DNA from: Thiotrichales bacterium
GTDB lineage: Bacteria > Pseudomonadota > Gammaproteobacteria > J044
Length of the DNA stretch: 19,338 nt
NCBI GenBank assembly: GCA_024762895.1
Contig: JANTGN010000023.1
Span: 1-19,338, forward strand
Direction: 5' to 3'
The position numbers and the translations under genes are program-made. The notes beneath the pieces are model-generated. The model was given only the letters and a program-made list of their open reading frames with translations. It was not told the DNA's origin and did no database searches. This document shows, in pieces, positions 8,044 to 14,596 of this stretch (within the stretch, counting starts at the first letter, position 1; each line of letters begins with the position of its first letter).

Positions 8044-9978
8044 TTGAATGATCTGGTAAAAAATCTGATTTTATGGGTGGTAATCGCCGTCGTACTCATG
8101 TCGGTGTTTAATAATTTTACCCCCCAGGGAACGGCATCCAGTACCTTGGCCTATTCTGATTTCCTCTCCGAGGTAAAGGGTGGGCGTATTCAGAGCGTGG
8201 TCATCAGGGGCAACGAAATCGAAGGCACCACGTTTAGTGGGAATAAGTTCAAGACCTTTACGCCGCCCAATGACCCCAAGATGGTTGATGATCTGCTGGC
8301 CAATAATGTCGAGATACGTGCCGCTGAGCCCCAGCAGCGTTCCCTCTTAATGGAAATCCTCATTAGCTGGTTCCCCATGCTACTCCTGATTGGCGTATGG
8401 ATTTTCTTTATGCGCCAGATGCAGGGTGGCGGTGGTCGTGGCGCCATGAGTTTTGGCAAGAGTAAGGCCAAACTCATGGGGGAAGATCAGATCAAGGTTA
8501 CCTTCCAGGACGTGGCCGGTTGTGAAGAGGCCAAGGACGATGTTGAAGAGCTGGTCGATTTCCTGCGTGACCCCAGTAAGTTCCAGAAACTGGGTGGCAA
8601 GATTCCCCGTGGTGTCCTGATGGTGGGGCCTCCCGGTACCGGTAAGACCCTGCTGGCCAAGGCCATTGCGGGTGAGGCCAAGGTGCCCTTCTTCAGTATC
8701 TCCGGTTCCGATTTCGTCGAGATGTTCGTCGGTGTAGGTGCCTCTCGTGTCCGTGATATGTTCGACCAGGCCAAGAAGCACGCCCCCTGTATTATCTTTA
8801 TTGATGAGATCGATGCCGTCGGTCGTCATCGTGGCGCCGGTCTCGGCGGTGGACATGACGAACGCGAACAGACGCTGAATCAGCTCCTGGTGGAGATGGA
8901 TGGCTTCGAAGGTAATGAAGGCGTCATCGTCATCAGTGCCACCAACCGTCCCGATGTGCTCGATCCTGCTTTGTTGCGCCCCGGTCGTTTTGACCGTCAG
9001 GTCGTAGTGGGGCTGCCCGATGTGCGTGGCCGTGAACAGATATTACGTGTTCATATGCGTAAGGTTGCCCTGGGTGATAATGTGAAGCCCGCCATTATTG
9101 CTCGTGGTACTCCTGGTTTTTCGGGTGCTGATCTGGCCAACCTGGTCAACGAGGCCGCCCTGTTTGCAGCGCGCGCCAATAAGCGCTCCGTGGACATGGA
9201 TGACTTCGAACGCGCCAAGGACAAGATCATGATGGGTGCGGAACGCAAGTCCATGGTCATGAGTGAAGACGAGAAAAAGCTCACCGCCTATCATGAGGCC
9301 GGGCATGCCATTGTGGGCCTGTCGGTGCCGGAACACGACCCGGTCTATAAGGTTAGTATTATTCCTCGTGGACGCGCCCTGGGGGTGACCATGTTCCTGC
9401 CCGAAGATGATCGTTACAGCTACAGCAAACGGCGTCTGCAGAGTCAGATATGCAGCCTGTTTGGCGGACGAATTGCGGAAGAACTGATTTTTGGCCACGA
9501 CGCCGTGACTACAGGTGCCTCAAACGATATAGAACGCGCCACGGATATTGCTCGTAATATGGTCACCAAGTGGGGCCTGTCCGATAAGCTGGGACCGTTG
9601 ACCTATAGTGAGGAAGAGGGTGAGGTCTTTCTGGGGCGTAGTGTGACCCAGCACAAGATGATGTCGGATGAGACGGCCCATGTGATTGATGAAGAGATTC
9701 GTCACTATATCGAGTCGAACTATCAGCGCGCCGAGAATATCCTCAAGGAAAATATGGATAAGTTGCATACCATGGCTGATGCCCTGATGAAGTACGAGAC
9801 CATCGATCAGGAGCAGATCAAGGACATTATGGATGGTAAGGAGCCTGGGCCGCCATCTGATTGGGATGATATTGAGCCGCCGGAAGATGACGGTCATCAG
9901 GCCAGGGCCGATGAAGAGAAAAAGCCGGAAAAGGACACCGGTGATGACACGATCGGTGGGCCCGCCAGCCTTCACTAA
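8044..9978 (+). CDS. ftsH: ATP-dependent zinc metalloprotease FtsH
   Basis: FtsH is a membrane-anchored AAA+ protease that degrades misassembled membrane proteins and regulators such as LpxC and sigma-32 in E. coli. From the TTG start it has 644 residues and begins NDLVKNLILWVVIAVVLMSVF, aligning with the E. coli N-terminus. A periplasmic domain and a second helix (SWFPMLLLIGVWIFFM) follow. The AAA module has Walker A GPPGTGKT (195-202), Walker B IIFIDEID, and the second region of homology LLRPGRFDRQVVVGLPD. The protease domain has zinc motif HEAGH (417-421) with third ligand Asp495 in GASNDIERAT. The C-terminal tail is rich in acidic residues and prolines, as is usual for the variable FtsH tail. 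A strong terminator follows 10 bases after the stop. The longer frame from 7975 overlaps rlmE by 32 bases and is not preferred. Confidence 0.98.
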   Translation: MNDLVKNLILWVVIAVVLMSVFNNFTPQGTASSTLAYSDFLSEVKGGRIQSVVIRGNEIEGTTFSGNKFKTFTPPNDPKMVDDLLANNVEIRAAEPQQRSLLMEILISWFPMLLLIGVWIFFMRQMQGGGGRGAMSFGKSKAKLMGEDQIKVTFQDVAGCEEAKDDVEELVDFLRDPSKFQKLGGKIPRGVLMVGPPGTGKTLLAKAIAGEAKVPFFSISGSDFVEMFVGVGASRVRDMFDQAKKHAPCIIFIDEIDAVGRHRGAGLGGGHDEREQTLNQLLVEMDGFEGNEGVIVISATNRPDVLDPALLRPGRFDRQVVVGLPDVRGREQILRVHMRKVALGDNVKPAIIARGTPGFSGADLANLVNEAALFAARANKRSVDMDDFERAKDKIMMGAERKSMVMSEDEKKLTAYHEAGHAIVGLSVPEHDPVYKVSIIPRGRALGVTMFLPEDDRYSYSKRRLQSQICSLFGGRIAEELIFGHDAVTTGASNDIERATDIARNMVTKWGLSDKLGPLTYSEEEGEVFLGRSVTQHKMMSDETAHVIDEEIRHYIESNYQRAENILKENMDKLHTMADALMKYETIDQEQIKDIMDGKEPGPPSDWDDIEPPEDDGHQARADEEKKPEKDTGDDTIGGPASLH

Positions 9979-9987
9979 CCTAACCAG

Positions 9988-10019
9988 GCGCCCGGCTTAG
10001 TCCGGGCGCTCTTGCTTTT
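9988..10019 (+). terminator. Intrinsic terminator after ftsH
   Basis: GCGCCCGG (9988-9995) and CCGGGCGC (10002-10009) form a perfect 8-bp GC-rich stem with a six-base loop, followed by the T-rich tract TCTTGCTTTT (10010-10019). This is a textbook intrinsic terminator for the rlmE-ftsH transcript. It ends three bases before the folP start codon. Confidence 0.8.
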
Positions 10020-10022
10020 ACC

Positions 10023-10856
10023 ATGTCCCAACAACTGCACTGTGCAGACAATACCCTGCAACTAGATCACCCCCTGGTCATGGGGATAGTGAATGTCACT
10101 CCGGATTCATTTTCGGATGGAGGACGTTTTTTTGATCCTTCAAAAGCTATTGAGCACGCCCTGGACATGACAGCTCAGGGGGCCGATATCCTCGATATTG
10201 GTGGGGAGTCGACTCGCCCCGGTGCTGCAGAGGTCTCGGTTCAGCAAGAGCTGGATCGTGTCATCCCTGTACTGGAGGCCCTCAAACAGGAGGTCGATAT
10301 TCCCATCTCGATCGATACCTCGAAACCGATGGTGATGCAGGAGGCGCTAAAACAGGGGGCGGGCCTCATTAATGATGTGCGTGCCCTGCAGGAAGAAGGA
10401 GCCCTGGAGGTGGTGGCAGAGAGTGAGGTGCCGGTTTGCCTGATGCATATGCAGGGTGAGCCGCGCAGCATGCAGGAAGACCCCCAGTACGGAGATATCT
10501 TGGCCGAAATTATGGGCTTTTTTCAGGCTCGCCTCGAGGCCTGCGAGCAGGCGGGTATCGCTCGTCATCGACTTCTGCTGGACCCGGGGTTTGGTTTCGG
10601 CAAGACCCTGGAGCACAATATCAGTTTGCTAGCGAATCTGGATCGCTTTCTCGAGCTGAGGTGTCCACTACTGGTTGGTTTGTCACGGAAACGCATGATT
10701 GGAACATTACTCGGTGATGTACCCACTGATCAGCGGGTCCATGGCAGCGTTGCTGCTGCGGTTATTGCGGCGATGAAAGGGGCTGCTATTATACGGGTCC
10801 ACGATGTAGGCCCGACCGTTGAGGCGCTCAGGATCGTGGCAGCAATAAGACAATAA
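10023..10856 (+). CDS. folP: Dihydropteroate synthase
   Basis: FolP condenses p-aminobenzoate with dihydropterin pyrophosphate to make dihydropteroate in folate synthesis and is the sulfonamide target. The 277-residue protein is near the E. coli length (282) and is a TIM barrel with all hallmark loops: GIVNVTPDSFSDGG (21-34), GGESTRPGA (60-68), Asp98 in SIDTSKP, INDVR (116-120), DPGFGFGK (187-194), Lys223 in GLSRKRMIG, and RVHDV (258-262). The start is the only sensible one, because the next in-frame ATG would remove the first strand. No Shine-Dalgarno sequence precedes it: the space is occupied by the T-tract of the ftsH terminator. The gene ends 15 bases before glmM, with which it is probably co-transcribed. 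Confidence 0.97.
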   Translation: MSQQLHCADNTLQLDHPLVMGIVNVTPDSFSDGGRFFDPSKAIEHALDMTAQGADILDIGGESTRPGAAEVSVQQELDRVIPVLEALKQEVDIPISIDTSKPMVMQEALKQGAGLINDVRALQEEGALEVVAESEVPVCLMHMQGEPRSMQEDPQYGDILAEIMGFFQARLEACEQAGIARHRLLLDPGFGFGKTLEHNISLLANLDRFLELRCPLLVGLSRKRMIGTLLGDVPTDQRVHGSVAAAVIAAMKGAAIIRVHDVGPTVEALRIVAAIRQ

Positions 10857-10871
10857 TCAAGAAGGATCACC

Positions 10872-12215
10872 ATGGAAAAGCGATATTTCGGAACGGACGG
10901 GATACGGGGTCGTGTTGGCTCCAGGATGATGACGCCAGAGTTCGTGCTCAAACTGGGCTGGGCGGCAGGACGGGTGCTGGTTGGCAATGGTCATCCCTCT
11001 GTACTCATCGGCAAGGATACTCGTATATCGGGCTATATGCTGGAGTCGGCCTTACAGGCGGGCCTGTCAGCGGCTGGAATCGATATACGCCTGGTGGGCC
11101 CCATGCCAACCCCGGGTATTGCTTACCTGACCAGCACGCTGCGTTCATCAGCAGGCATCGTGATCAGCGCCTCTCATAATCCCTATTACGACAATGGCAT
11201 CAAGTTTTTCTCTGGCGATGGAACTAAGTTGCCTGATGAAGTGGAACTCGCCATTGAGGCCGAAATGGACTCTCCCATGGAAATCGTGGATTCGGCCGAT
11301 CTGGGCAAGGCGGAGCGGATCAAGGATGCCCAGGGGCGATATATTGAATTTTGTAAGAGCACCATACCTTCCCGAACCGTCCTGCATGGACTCAAGATCG
11401 TGGTCGATTGTGCCAATGGAGCCACCTATCATATTGCGCCCTTTGTCTTTGAGGAGCTGGGTGCCGAGGTCATCAGGATCGGAACCAGTCCCGACGGTCT
11501 GAATATCAATGCGGACTGTGGTGCCACCTCGCCAAAGAGTCTCAGCAATGTCGTACTGAGTAATCAGGCCCATATTGGTATTGCGCTGGATGGGGACGGT
11601 GATCGCCTGATCATGGTGGACCACAAGGGTGAGATCGTCGATGGAGACGAGGCCCTCTATATTATTGCCAAGAGCACGCATGAGGAAGGGCGTTGTTCTG
11701 GCGGTGTGGTGGGAACCCTGATGAGCAATCTCGGCCTGGAACTGGCCCTCAAAGAGATGGATATCCCCTTTGAACGTGCCGCCGTGGGTGACCGTTACGT
11801 GATGGAGTTGCTGAAGGCCAAGGACTGGAAACTTGGTGGTGAGTCTTCGGGGCATATTATCTGCCTGGATCGGACCTCTACCGGGGATGGTATCGTTGCC
11901 GCCCTGCAGATCCTGTATGTCATGACCACAACGGGTAAAAGTCTTTATGACCTGAAAAAGGGCATGACCAAGATGCCTCAGACCCTGGTGAATGTGCCCA
12001 TGTCCAGTAAGCTGAATATCAAGGATACCCCTGTGATCAAACAGGCCGTTGCCGACGTAGAGGCCACTCTGGGAAGTGAGGGCCGCGTTCTGTTGCGCCC
12101 ATCGGGTACAGAGCCCCTGGTCAGGGTCATGGTGGAGGGAAAGGAGGAGCGTCAGGTTAAGGTGCTGGCGCAGCAGATCGCCGATGCCGTCAGTCTTGCC
12201 GGTGAGGCTATTTGA
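10872..12215 (+). CDS. glmM: Phosphoglucosamine mutase
   Basis: GlmM converts glucosamine-6-phosphate to glucosamine-1-phosphate, supplying UDP-GlcNAc for peptidoglycan and lipopolysaccharide. The protein has 447 residues (E. coli 445). It opens with KRYFGTDGIRGRVG. The phosphoserine loop GIVISASHNPYYDNGIKFF carries catalytic Ser101, the metal loop DGDGDR is at 240-245, the sugar loop GESSGH at 323-328, and the phosphate-binding loop RPSGTEPLVR at 409-418. AAGGA at 10862-10866 lies five bases before the ATG. The gene follows folP closely, the arrangement seen in E. coli and Pseudomonas. All four functional loops are intact, so it should be active once phosphorylated. Confidence 0.98.
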   Translation: MEKRYFGTDGIRGRVGSRMMTPEFVLKLGWAAGRVLVGNGHPSVLIGKDTRISGYMLESALQAGLSAAGIDIRLVGPMPTPGIAYLTSTLRSSAGIVISASHNPYYDNGIKFFSGDGTKLPDEVELAIEAEMDSPMEIVDSADLGKAERIKDAQGRYIEFCKSTIPSRTVLHGLKIVVDCANGATYHIAPFVFEELGAEVIRIGTSPDGLNINADCGATSPKSLSNVVLSNQAHIGIALDGDGDRLIMVDHKGEIVDGDEALYIIAKSTHEEGRCSGGVVGTLMSNLGLELALKEMDIPFERAAVGDRYVMELLKAKDWKLGGESSGHIICLDRTSTGDGIVAALQILYVMTTTGKSLYDLKKGMTKMPQTLVNVPMSSKLNIKDTPVIKQAVADVEATLGSEGRVLLRPSGTEPLVRVMVEGKEERQVKVLAQQIADAVSLAGEAI

Positions 12216-12233
12216 CGCGGGAAAACCTGCGCA

Positions 12234-12247
12234 AAATCAATTGATTT
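12234..12247. repeat. 14-bp perfect palindrome upstream of tpiA
   Basis: AAATCAATTGATTT (12234-12247) reads the same on both strands and covers the candidate -35 hexamer of the tpiA promoter. It could be an operator. It is AT-rich and short, so chance is possible. Confidence 0.4.
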
Positions 12248-12269
12248 CTTGGGCCTACCTCGCTAAGAT
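12241..12269 (+). promoter_or_regulatory. Candidate tpiA promoter
   Basis: TTGATT (12241-12246) and TAAGAT (12264-12269) are separated by 17 bases, each matching the sigma-70 consensus at four of six positions. Transcription would begin near 12276 and leave a leader of about 24 bases before the tpiA ATG at 12300. It lies in the 84 bases between glmM and tpiA. Confidence 0.4.
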
Positions 12270-12299
12270 TGCCGGCTTTCTCGAACTATGGAGCAGCTC

Positions 12300-13058
12300 A
12301 TGCGCATACCCCTGGTTGCCGGTAACTGGAAGCTCAATGGCACCCGTGCGAGCATCAAAGAACTGGTTGAAGGCCTGCAGTCCGGGATTTCTGCAATCAA
12401 GAAAACCCAGGTGGCCGTCTGTCCTCCCTATGTCTACCTCAACGAGGTTGGTCAGATGCTTGCCGACGGTCCTGGTCCTATCGCCATGGGCAGTCAGGAT
12501 GTCAGCGCCGAAGACAGCGGTGCCTTCACCGGTGAGGTGGCCGGTACCATGATCAGAGAAATGGGTTGCGCCTATGCCATCGTCGGGCATTCTGAACGTC
12601 GTTCAATCTATGGTGAAAGTGATGAGCTGACGGCAAGAAAGTTTGCTGCCGCACGTCGTCATGGTCTGAAGCCTATCCTGTGTGTGGGTGAGACCCTGCA
12701 GGAACGTGAACAGAATATTACGGAAAAGGTCGTGGCTCGCCAGATTGATGCAGTGATTGATCTCGAGGGTATCGATGCCTTCAAAGATGCAGTGATTGCT
12801 TATGAGCCGGTTTGGGCTATCGGTACTGGCATGACTGCAACCCCCGAGCAGGCACAGGAGGTCCATGCCTTTATCCGTGGTCGGATTGCAGCAGAAGATC
12901 AGTCTGTGGCTGATGGCCTGCAGATCCTCTATGGGGGGAGCGTCAAGGGTAACAATGCCGAAGAACTCTTCGCGAAGCCCGATATTGATGGTGGCCTGAT
13001 TGGTGGCGCTTCACTAGCCGCCGGTGAATTTTTAACAATCTGTCAGGCCGCTGACTGA
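12300..13058 (+). CDS. tpiA: Triosephosphate isomerase
   Basis: TpiA interconverts dihydroxyacetone phosphate and glyceraldehyde 3-phosphate in glycolysis and gluconeogenesis. From ATG 12300 it has 252 residues (E. coli 255) and begins RIPLVAGNWKLNG, aligning with the family start. Catalytic residues are all present: Asn9 and Lys11 in GNWKLNG, His97 in VGHSERR, Glu169 in AYEPVWAIGTG. The phosphate-gripping loops YGGSVKGNN and GGLIGGASL are near the end. An in-frame ATG at 12288 would add four residues, but GGAG at 12290-12293 sits six bases ahead of 12300 and overlaps the upstream ATG, which favours the later start. secG starts 21 bases downstream. Confidence 0.97.
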   Translation: MRIPLVAGNWKLNGTRASIKELVEGLQSGISAIKKTQVAVCPPYVYLNEVGQMLADGPGPIAMGSQDVSAEDSGAFTGEVAGTMIREMGCAYAIVGHSERRSIYGESDELTARKFAAARRHGLKPILCVGETLQEREQNITEKVVARQIDAVIDLEGIDAFKDAVIAYEPVWAIGTGMTATPEQAQEVHAFIRGRIAAEDQSVADGLQILYGGSVKGNNAEELFAKPDIDGGLIGGASLAAGEFLTICQAAD

Positions 13059-13079
13059 ATTAACTGAACGGTTTTTTAT

Positions 13080-13472
13080 ATGCTTTATAGTATTTTGATT
13101 GTGGCACAGGTGATTATCAGTATCGCACTGATTACCCTGGTATTGCTCCAGCAGGGTAAGGGTGCGGATGCCGGTGCTGCCTTTGGTAGCGGGGCCTCAT
13201 CGACTGTCTTTGGTTCTCGTGGATCGGCTAATTTTCTTAGTCGTTCAACTGCGATCCTGGCTGCATTGTTTTTCTTCAACTCACTGGGTATGGCCTACAT
13301 GATTAGCAATCAGCCCACGGCACAGAGTGTGGTGGATCAGGCCTTGATTCAAGAGTCGCAGGACGTGCAGGCTGAGCCCATCAAGCAGGATATACCTGTT
13401 AGCGATATCCCCGCCGATGACGTACCTGTGGAAGAGCAGCCGGCCACAACGCCCGCTGATGTACCTGAGTAA
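13080..13472 (+). CDS. secG: Preprotein translocase subunit SecG
   Basis: SecG is the small SecYEG channel subunit that assists SecA-driven protein export at the inner membrane. The 130-residue protein has the expected two membrane helices (about residues 2-23 and 52-75). Between them lies the conserved stretch LLQQGKGADAGAAFGSGASSTVFGSRGSANFLSR. The tail from about residue 90 is long, acidic and proline-rich (SDIPADDVPVEEQPATTP), making it about 20 residues longer than E. coli SecG; such tails vary freely in the family. The ATG at 13080 has no recognisable Shine-Dalgarno sequence, only a T-run ahead. The stop lies seven bases before tRNA-Leu, so the two probably share a transcript, an arrangement common in gammaproteobacteria. 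Confidence 0.96.
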   Translation: MLYSILIVAQVIISIALITLVLLQQGKGADAGAAFGSGASSTVFGSRGSANFLSRSTAILAALFFFNSLGMAYMISNQPTAQSVVDQALIQESQDVQAEPIKQDIPVSDIPADDVPVEEQPATTPADVPE

Positions 13473-13479
13473 AAGCATT

Positions 13480-13564
13480 GCCGACGTGGTGGAATTGGTA
13501 GACACGCTATCTTGAGGGGGTAGTGGCGCAAGCCGTGCCGGTTCGACTCCGGCCGTCGGCACCA
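13480..13564 (+). tRNA. tRNA-Leu (anticodon GAG)
   Basis: The acceptor arms GCCGACG (13480-13486) and CGTCGGC (13554-13560) pair perfectly, followed by discriminator A and encoded CCA (13562-13564). The anticodon stem CTATC/GGTAG encloses the loop TTGAGGG with anticodon GAG at 13514-13516, reading CUC and CUU codons. The T arm GCCGG-TTCGACT-CCGGC and the long variable arm (GGC-GCAA-GCC) are those of a class II tRNA. The D-loop GGAATTGGTAGACAC is leucine-like and resembles E. coli tRNA-Leu(GAG). At 85 bases it has normal length. It sits between secG and nuoA and a T5 run follows directly. Confidence 0.97.
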
Positions 13565-13577
13565 TTTTTGATAGAAA

Positions 13578-13607
13578 TTCATTGATAAAATGCTTTATAT
13601 CAATGAA
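13578..13607. repeat. 10-bp inverted repeat downstream of tRNA-Leu
   Basis: TTCATTGATA (13578-13587) and TATCAATGAA (13598-13607) form a perfect 10-bp AT-rich stem with a 10-base loop. No T-run follows on either strand, so it is not a standard terminator. It could be an operator or a processing structure in the nuo leader. The FNR-like half-sites TTGAT/ATCAA are spaced 12 bases apart rather than the four needed for FNR. Confidence 0.6.
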
Positions 13608-13647
13608 ATAAAAACAACCCGGAAAGGGGAGATTGACTGCCTTGCAT

Positions 13648-13684
13648 GAGTCCATCAGCTCGCATAGACTGCAATGATGGATTC
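13648..13684 (+). repeat. Inverted repeat in the nuo leader
   Basis: GAGTCCATCA (13648-13657) pairs with TGATGGATTC (13675-13684) over ten positions, one of them G-U, around a 17-base loop. It lies in the middle of the 204-base space between tRNA-Leu and nuoA (13565-13768), in which I see no coding frame and no convincing promoter. Confidence 0.5.
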
Positions 13685-13729
13685 AGCGTGCTCAGGCCAG
13701 GACTGGTCAGAGAAAAACTAACAGACAAG

Positions 13730-13756
13730 CCTGCGCTGGCATGAATAGCTGGCAGG
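13730..13756 (+). repeat. Hairpin reaching the nuoA ribosome binding site
   Basis: CCTGC (13730-13734) pairs with GCAGG (13752-13756), continued inward by GCT/AGC after a two-base bulge, with a nine-base loop. The 3' arm covers the beginning of the AGGTGGGG ribosome binding site (13754-13761) of nuoA, so the fold could modulate initiation. The stem is short and this is a weak call. Confidence 0.3.
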
Positions 13757-13768
13757 TGGGGATAAAGA

Positions 13769-14125
13769 ATGTTAGAAGGGTATCTCCCGATCCTGATTTT
13801 TATGGCAGTAGGGTTGATCATGGGGGCAGTGTTGCTCACGATCGGCCTGGTGCTGGGTCCCAGACGACCTGACCCTGCAAAGGGTTCCCCCTATGAATGC
13901 GGATTCGAGGCCTTTGAGGACTCTCGCATGAAATTCGATGTTCGCTTCTATCTGGTAGCGATACTTTTTATTATCTTTGATCTTGAGATAGCCTTTCTGT
14001 TTCCCTGGGCCGTTGCGCTCGATTCTATCGGTTTGTTTGGGCTGATTGCCATGGCCATTTTTCTTGGTGTGCTGGTCATCGGCTTCATTTATGAGTGGAA
14101 GAAGGGAGCCCTGGAATGGGAGTAG
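13769..14125 (+). CDS. nuoA: NADH-quinone oxidoreductase subunit A
   Basis: NuoA is a small membrane subunit of complex I next to the quinone channel. The 118-residue protein has three helices (about residues 6-29, 60-79 and 88-109). The conserved loop SPYECGFEAFEDSRMKFDVRFY and the helix residues IIFDLEIAFLFPW are the family signature. AGGTGGGG at 13754-13761 gives a good ribosome binding site seven bases before the ATG. It is the first nuo gene, after a 204-base leader, and its 3' end overlaps the proposed nuoB start by 10 bases. Confidence 0.97.
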   Translation: MLEGYLPILIFMAVGLIMGAVLLTIGLVLGPRRPDPAKGSPYECGFEAFEDSRMKFDVRFYLVAILFIIFDLEIAFLFPWAVALDSIGLFGLIAMAIFLGVLVIGFIYEWKKGALEWE

Positions 14126-14592
14126 AGGGCGTACTCGAGAAAGGCTTTGTGACCACCTCGGCGGATAAGCTGATCAACTGGGCGCGTACCGGTTCCATGT
14201 GGCCCATGACCTTTGGTCTTGCCTGCTGTGCCGTTGAGATGATGCATGCCGGTGCTTCACGCTATGACCTTGACCGCTTTGGGGTCATGTTCCGCCCCAG
14301 CCCCAGGCAATCCGACGTCATGATCGTGGCGGGTACCCTGGTGAACAAGATGGCGCCGGCGCTGCGTAAGGTCTACGATCAGATGGCCGAGCCCCGATGG
14401 GTTATTTCAATGGGTTCCTGCGCCAATGGCGGTGGCTATTATCATTATTCCTATTCCGTCGTACGCGGCTGTGATCGCATCGTGCCGGTAGATATCTATG
14501 TGCCAGGTTGCCCGCCCACGGCCGAGGCACTCCTCTACGGTATCCTGCAGCTTCAGAGCAAGATACATCGTACCGAGACCATAGCCCGTTGA
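14116..14592 (+). CDS. nuoB: NADH-quinone oxidoreductase subunit B
   Basis: NuoB holds iron-sulfur cluster N2, the last electron carrier before quinone. From ATG 14116 the protein has 158 residues and begins GVEGVLEKGFVTTSADKLINW, typical of proteobacterial NuoB. The four N2 ligands are visible: the tandem Cys37-Cys38 in GLACCAVEMM, Cys102 in MGSCANGGG and Cys132 in VPGCPP. An in-frame ATG at 14095 would add seven residues inside nuoA; GGGAG at 14104-14108, seven bases ahead of 14116, supports the later start. Translation is probably coupled to nuoA through the overlap. Confidence 0.97.
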   Translation: MGVEGVLEKGFVTTSADKLINWARTGSMWPMTFGLACCAVEMMHAGASRYDLDRFGVMFRPSPRQSDVMIVAGTLVNKMAPALRKVYDQMAEPRWVISMGSCANGGGYYHYSYSVVRGCDRIVPVDIYVPGCPPTAEALLYGILQLQSKIHRTETIAR

Positions 14593-14596
14593 CCCT

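Noticed and set aside
11148..11855. 235-codon open frame on the - strand inside glmM
   Set aside because: It is opposite all the central GlmM active-site loops and has no ribosome binding site or known family features.
12216..12231. Stem-loop CGCGGG-AAAA-CCTGCG just after glmM as a terminator
   Set aside because: The stem is six pairs with one G-U and no T-run follows, so it does not qualify as an intrinsic terminator.
13048..13077. T6 run before secG (13072-13077) as a terminator after tpiA
   Set aside because: Only a three-base CCG/CGG pairing lies ahead of the T-run, so there is no credible stem.
13582..13603. FNR-like site TTGAT...ATCAA upstream of nuoA
   Set aside because: The half-sites are separated by 12 bases, whereas FNR/CRP-type boxes need four or so; better described as a hairpin.
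13480..13768. tRNA-Leu as an integration site for a mobile element
   Set aside because: No integrase, no direct repeat of the tRNA 3' end, and conserved nuo genes follow directly.
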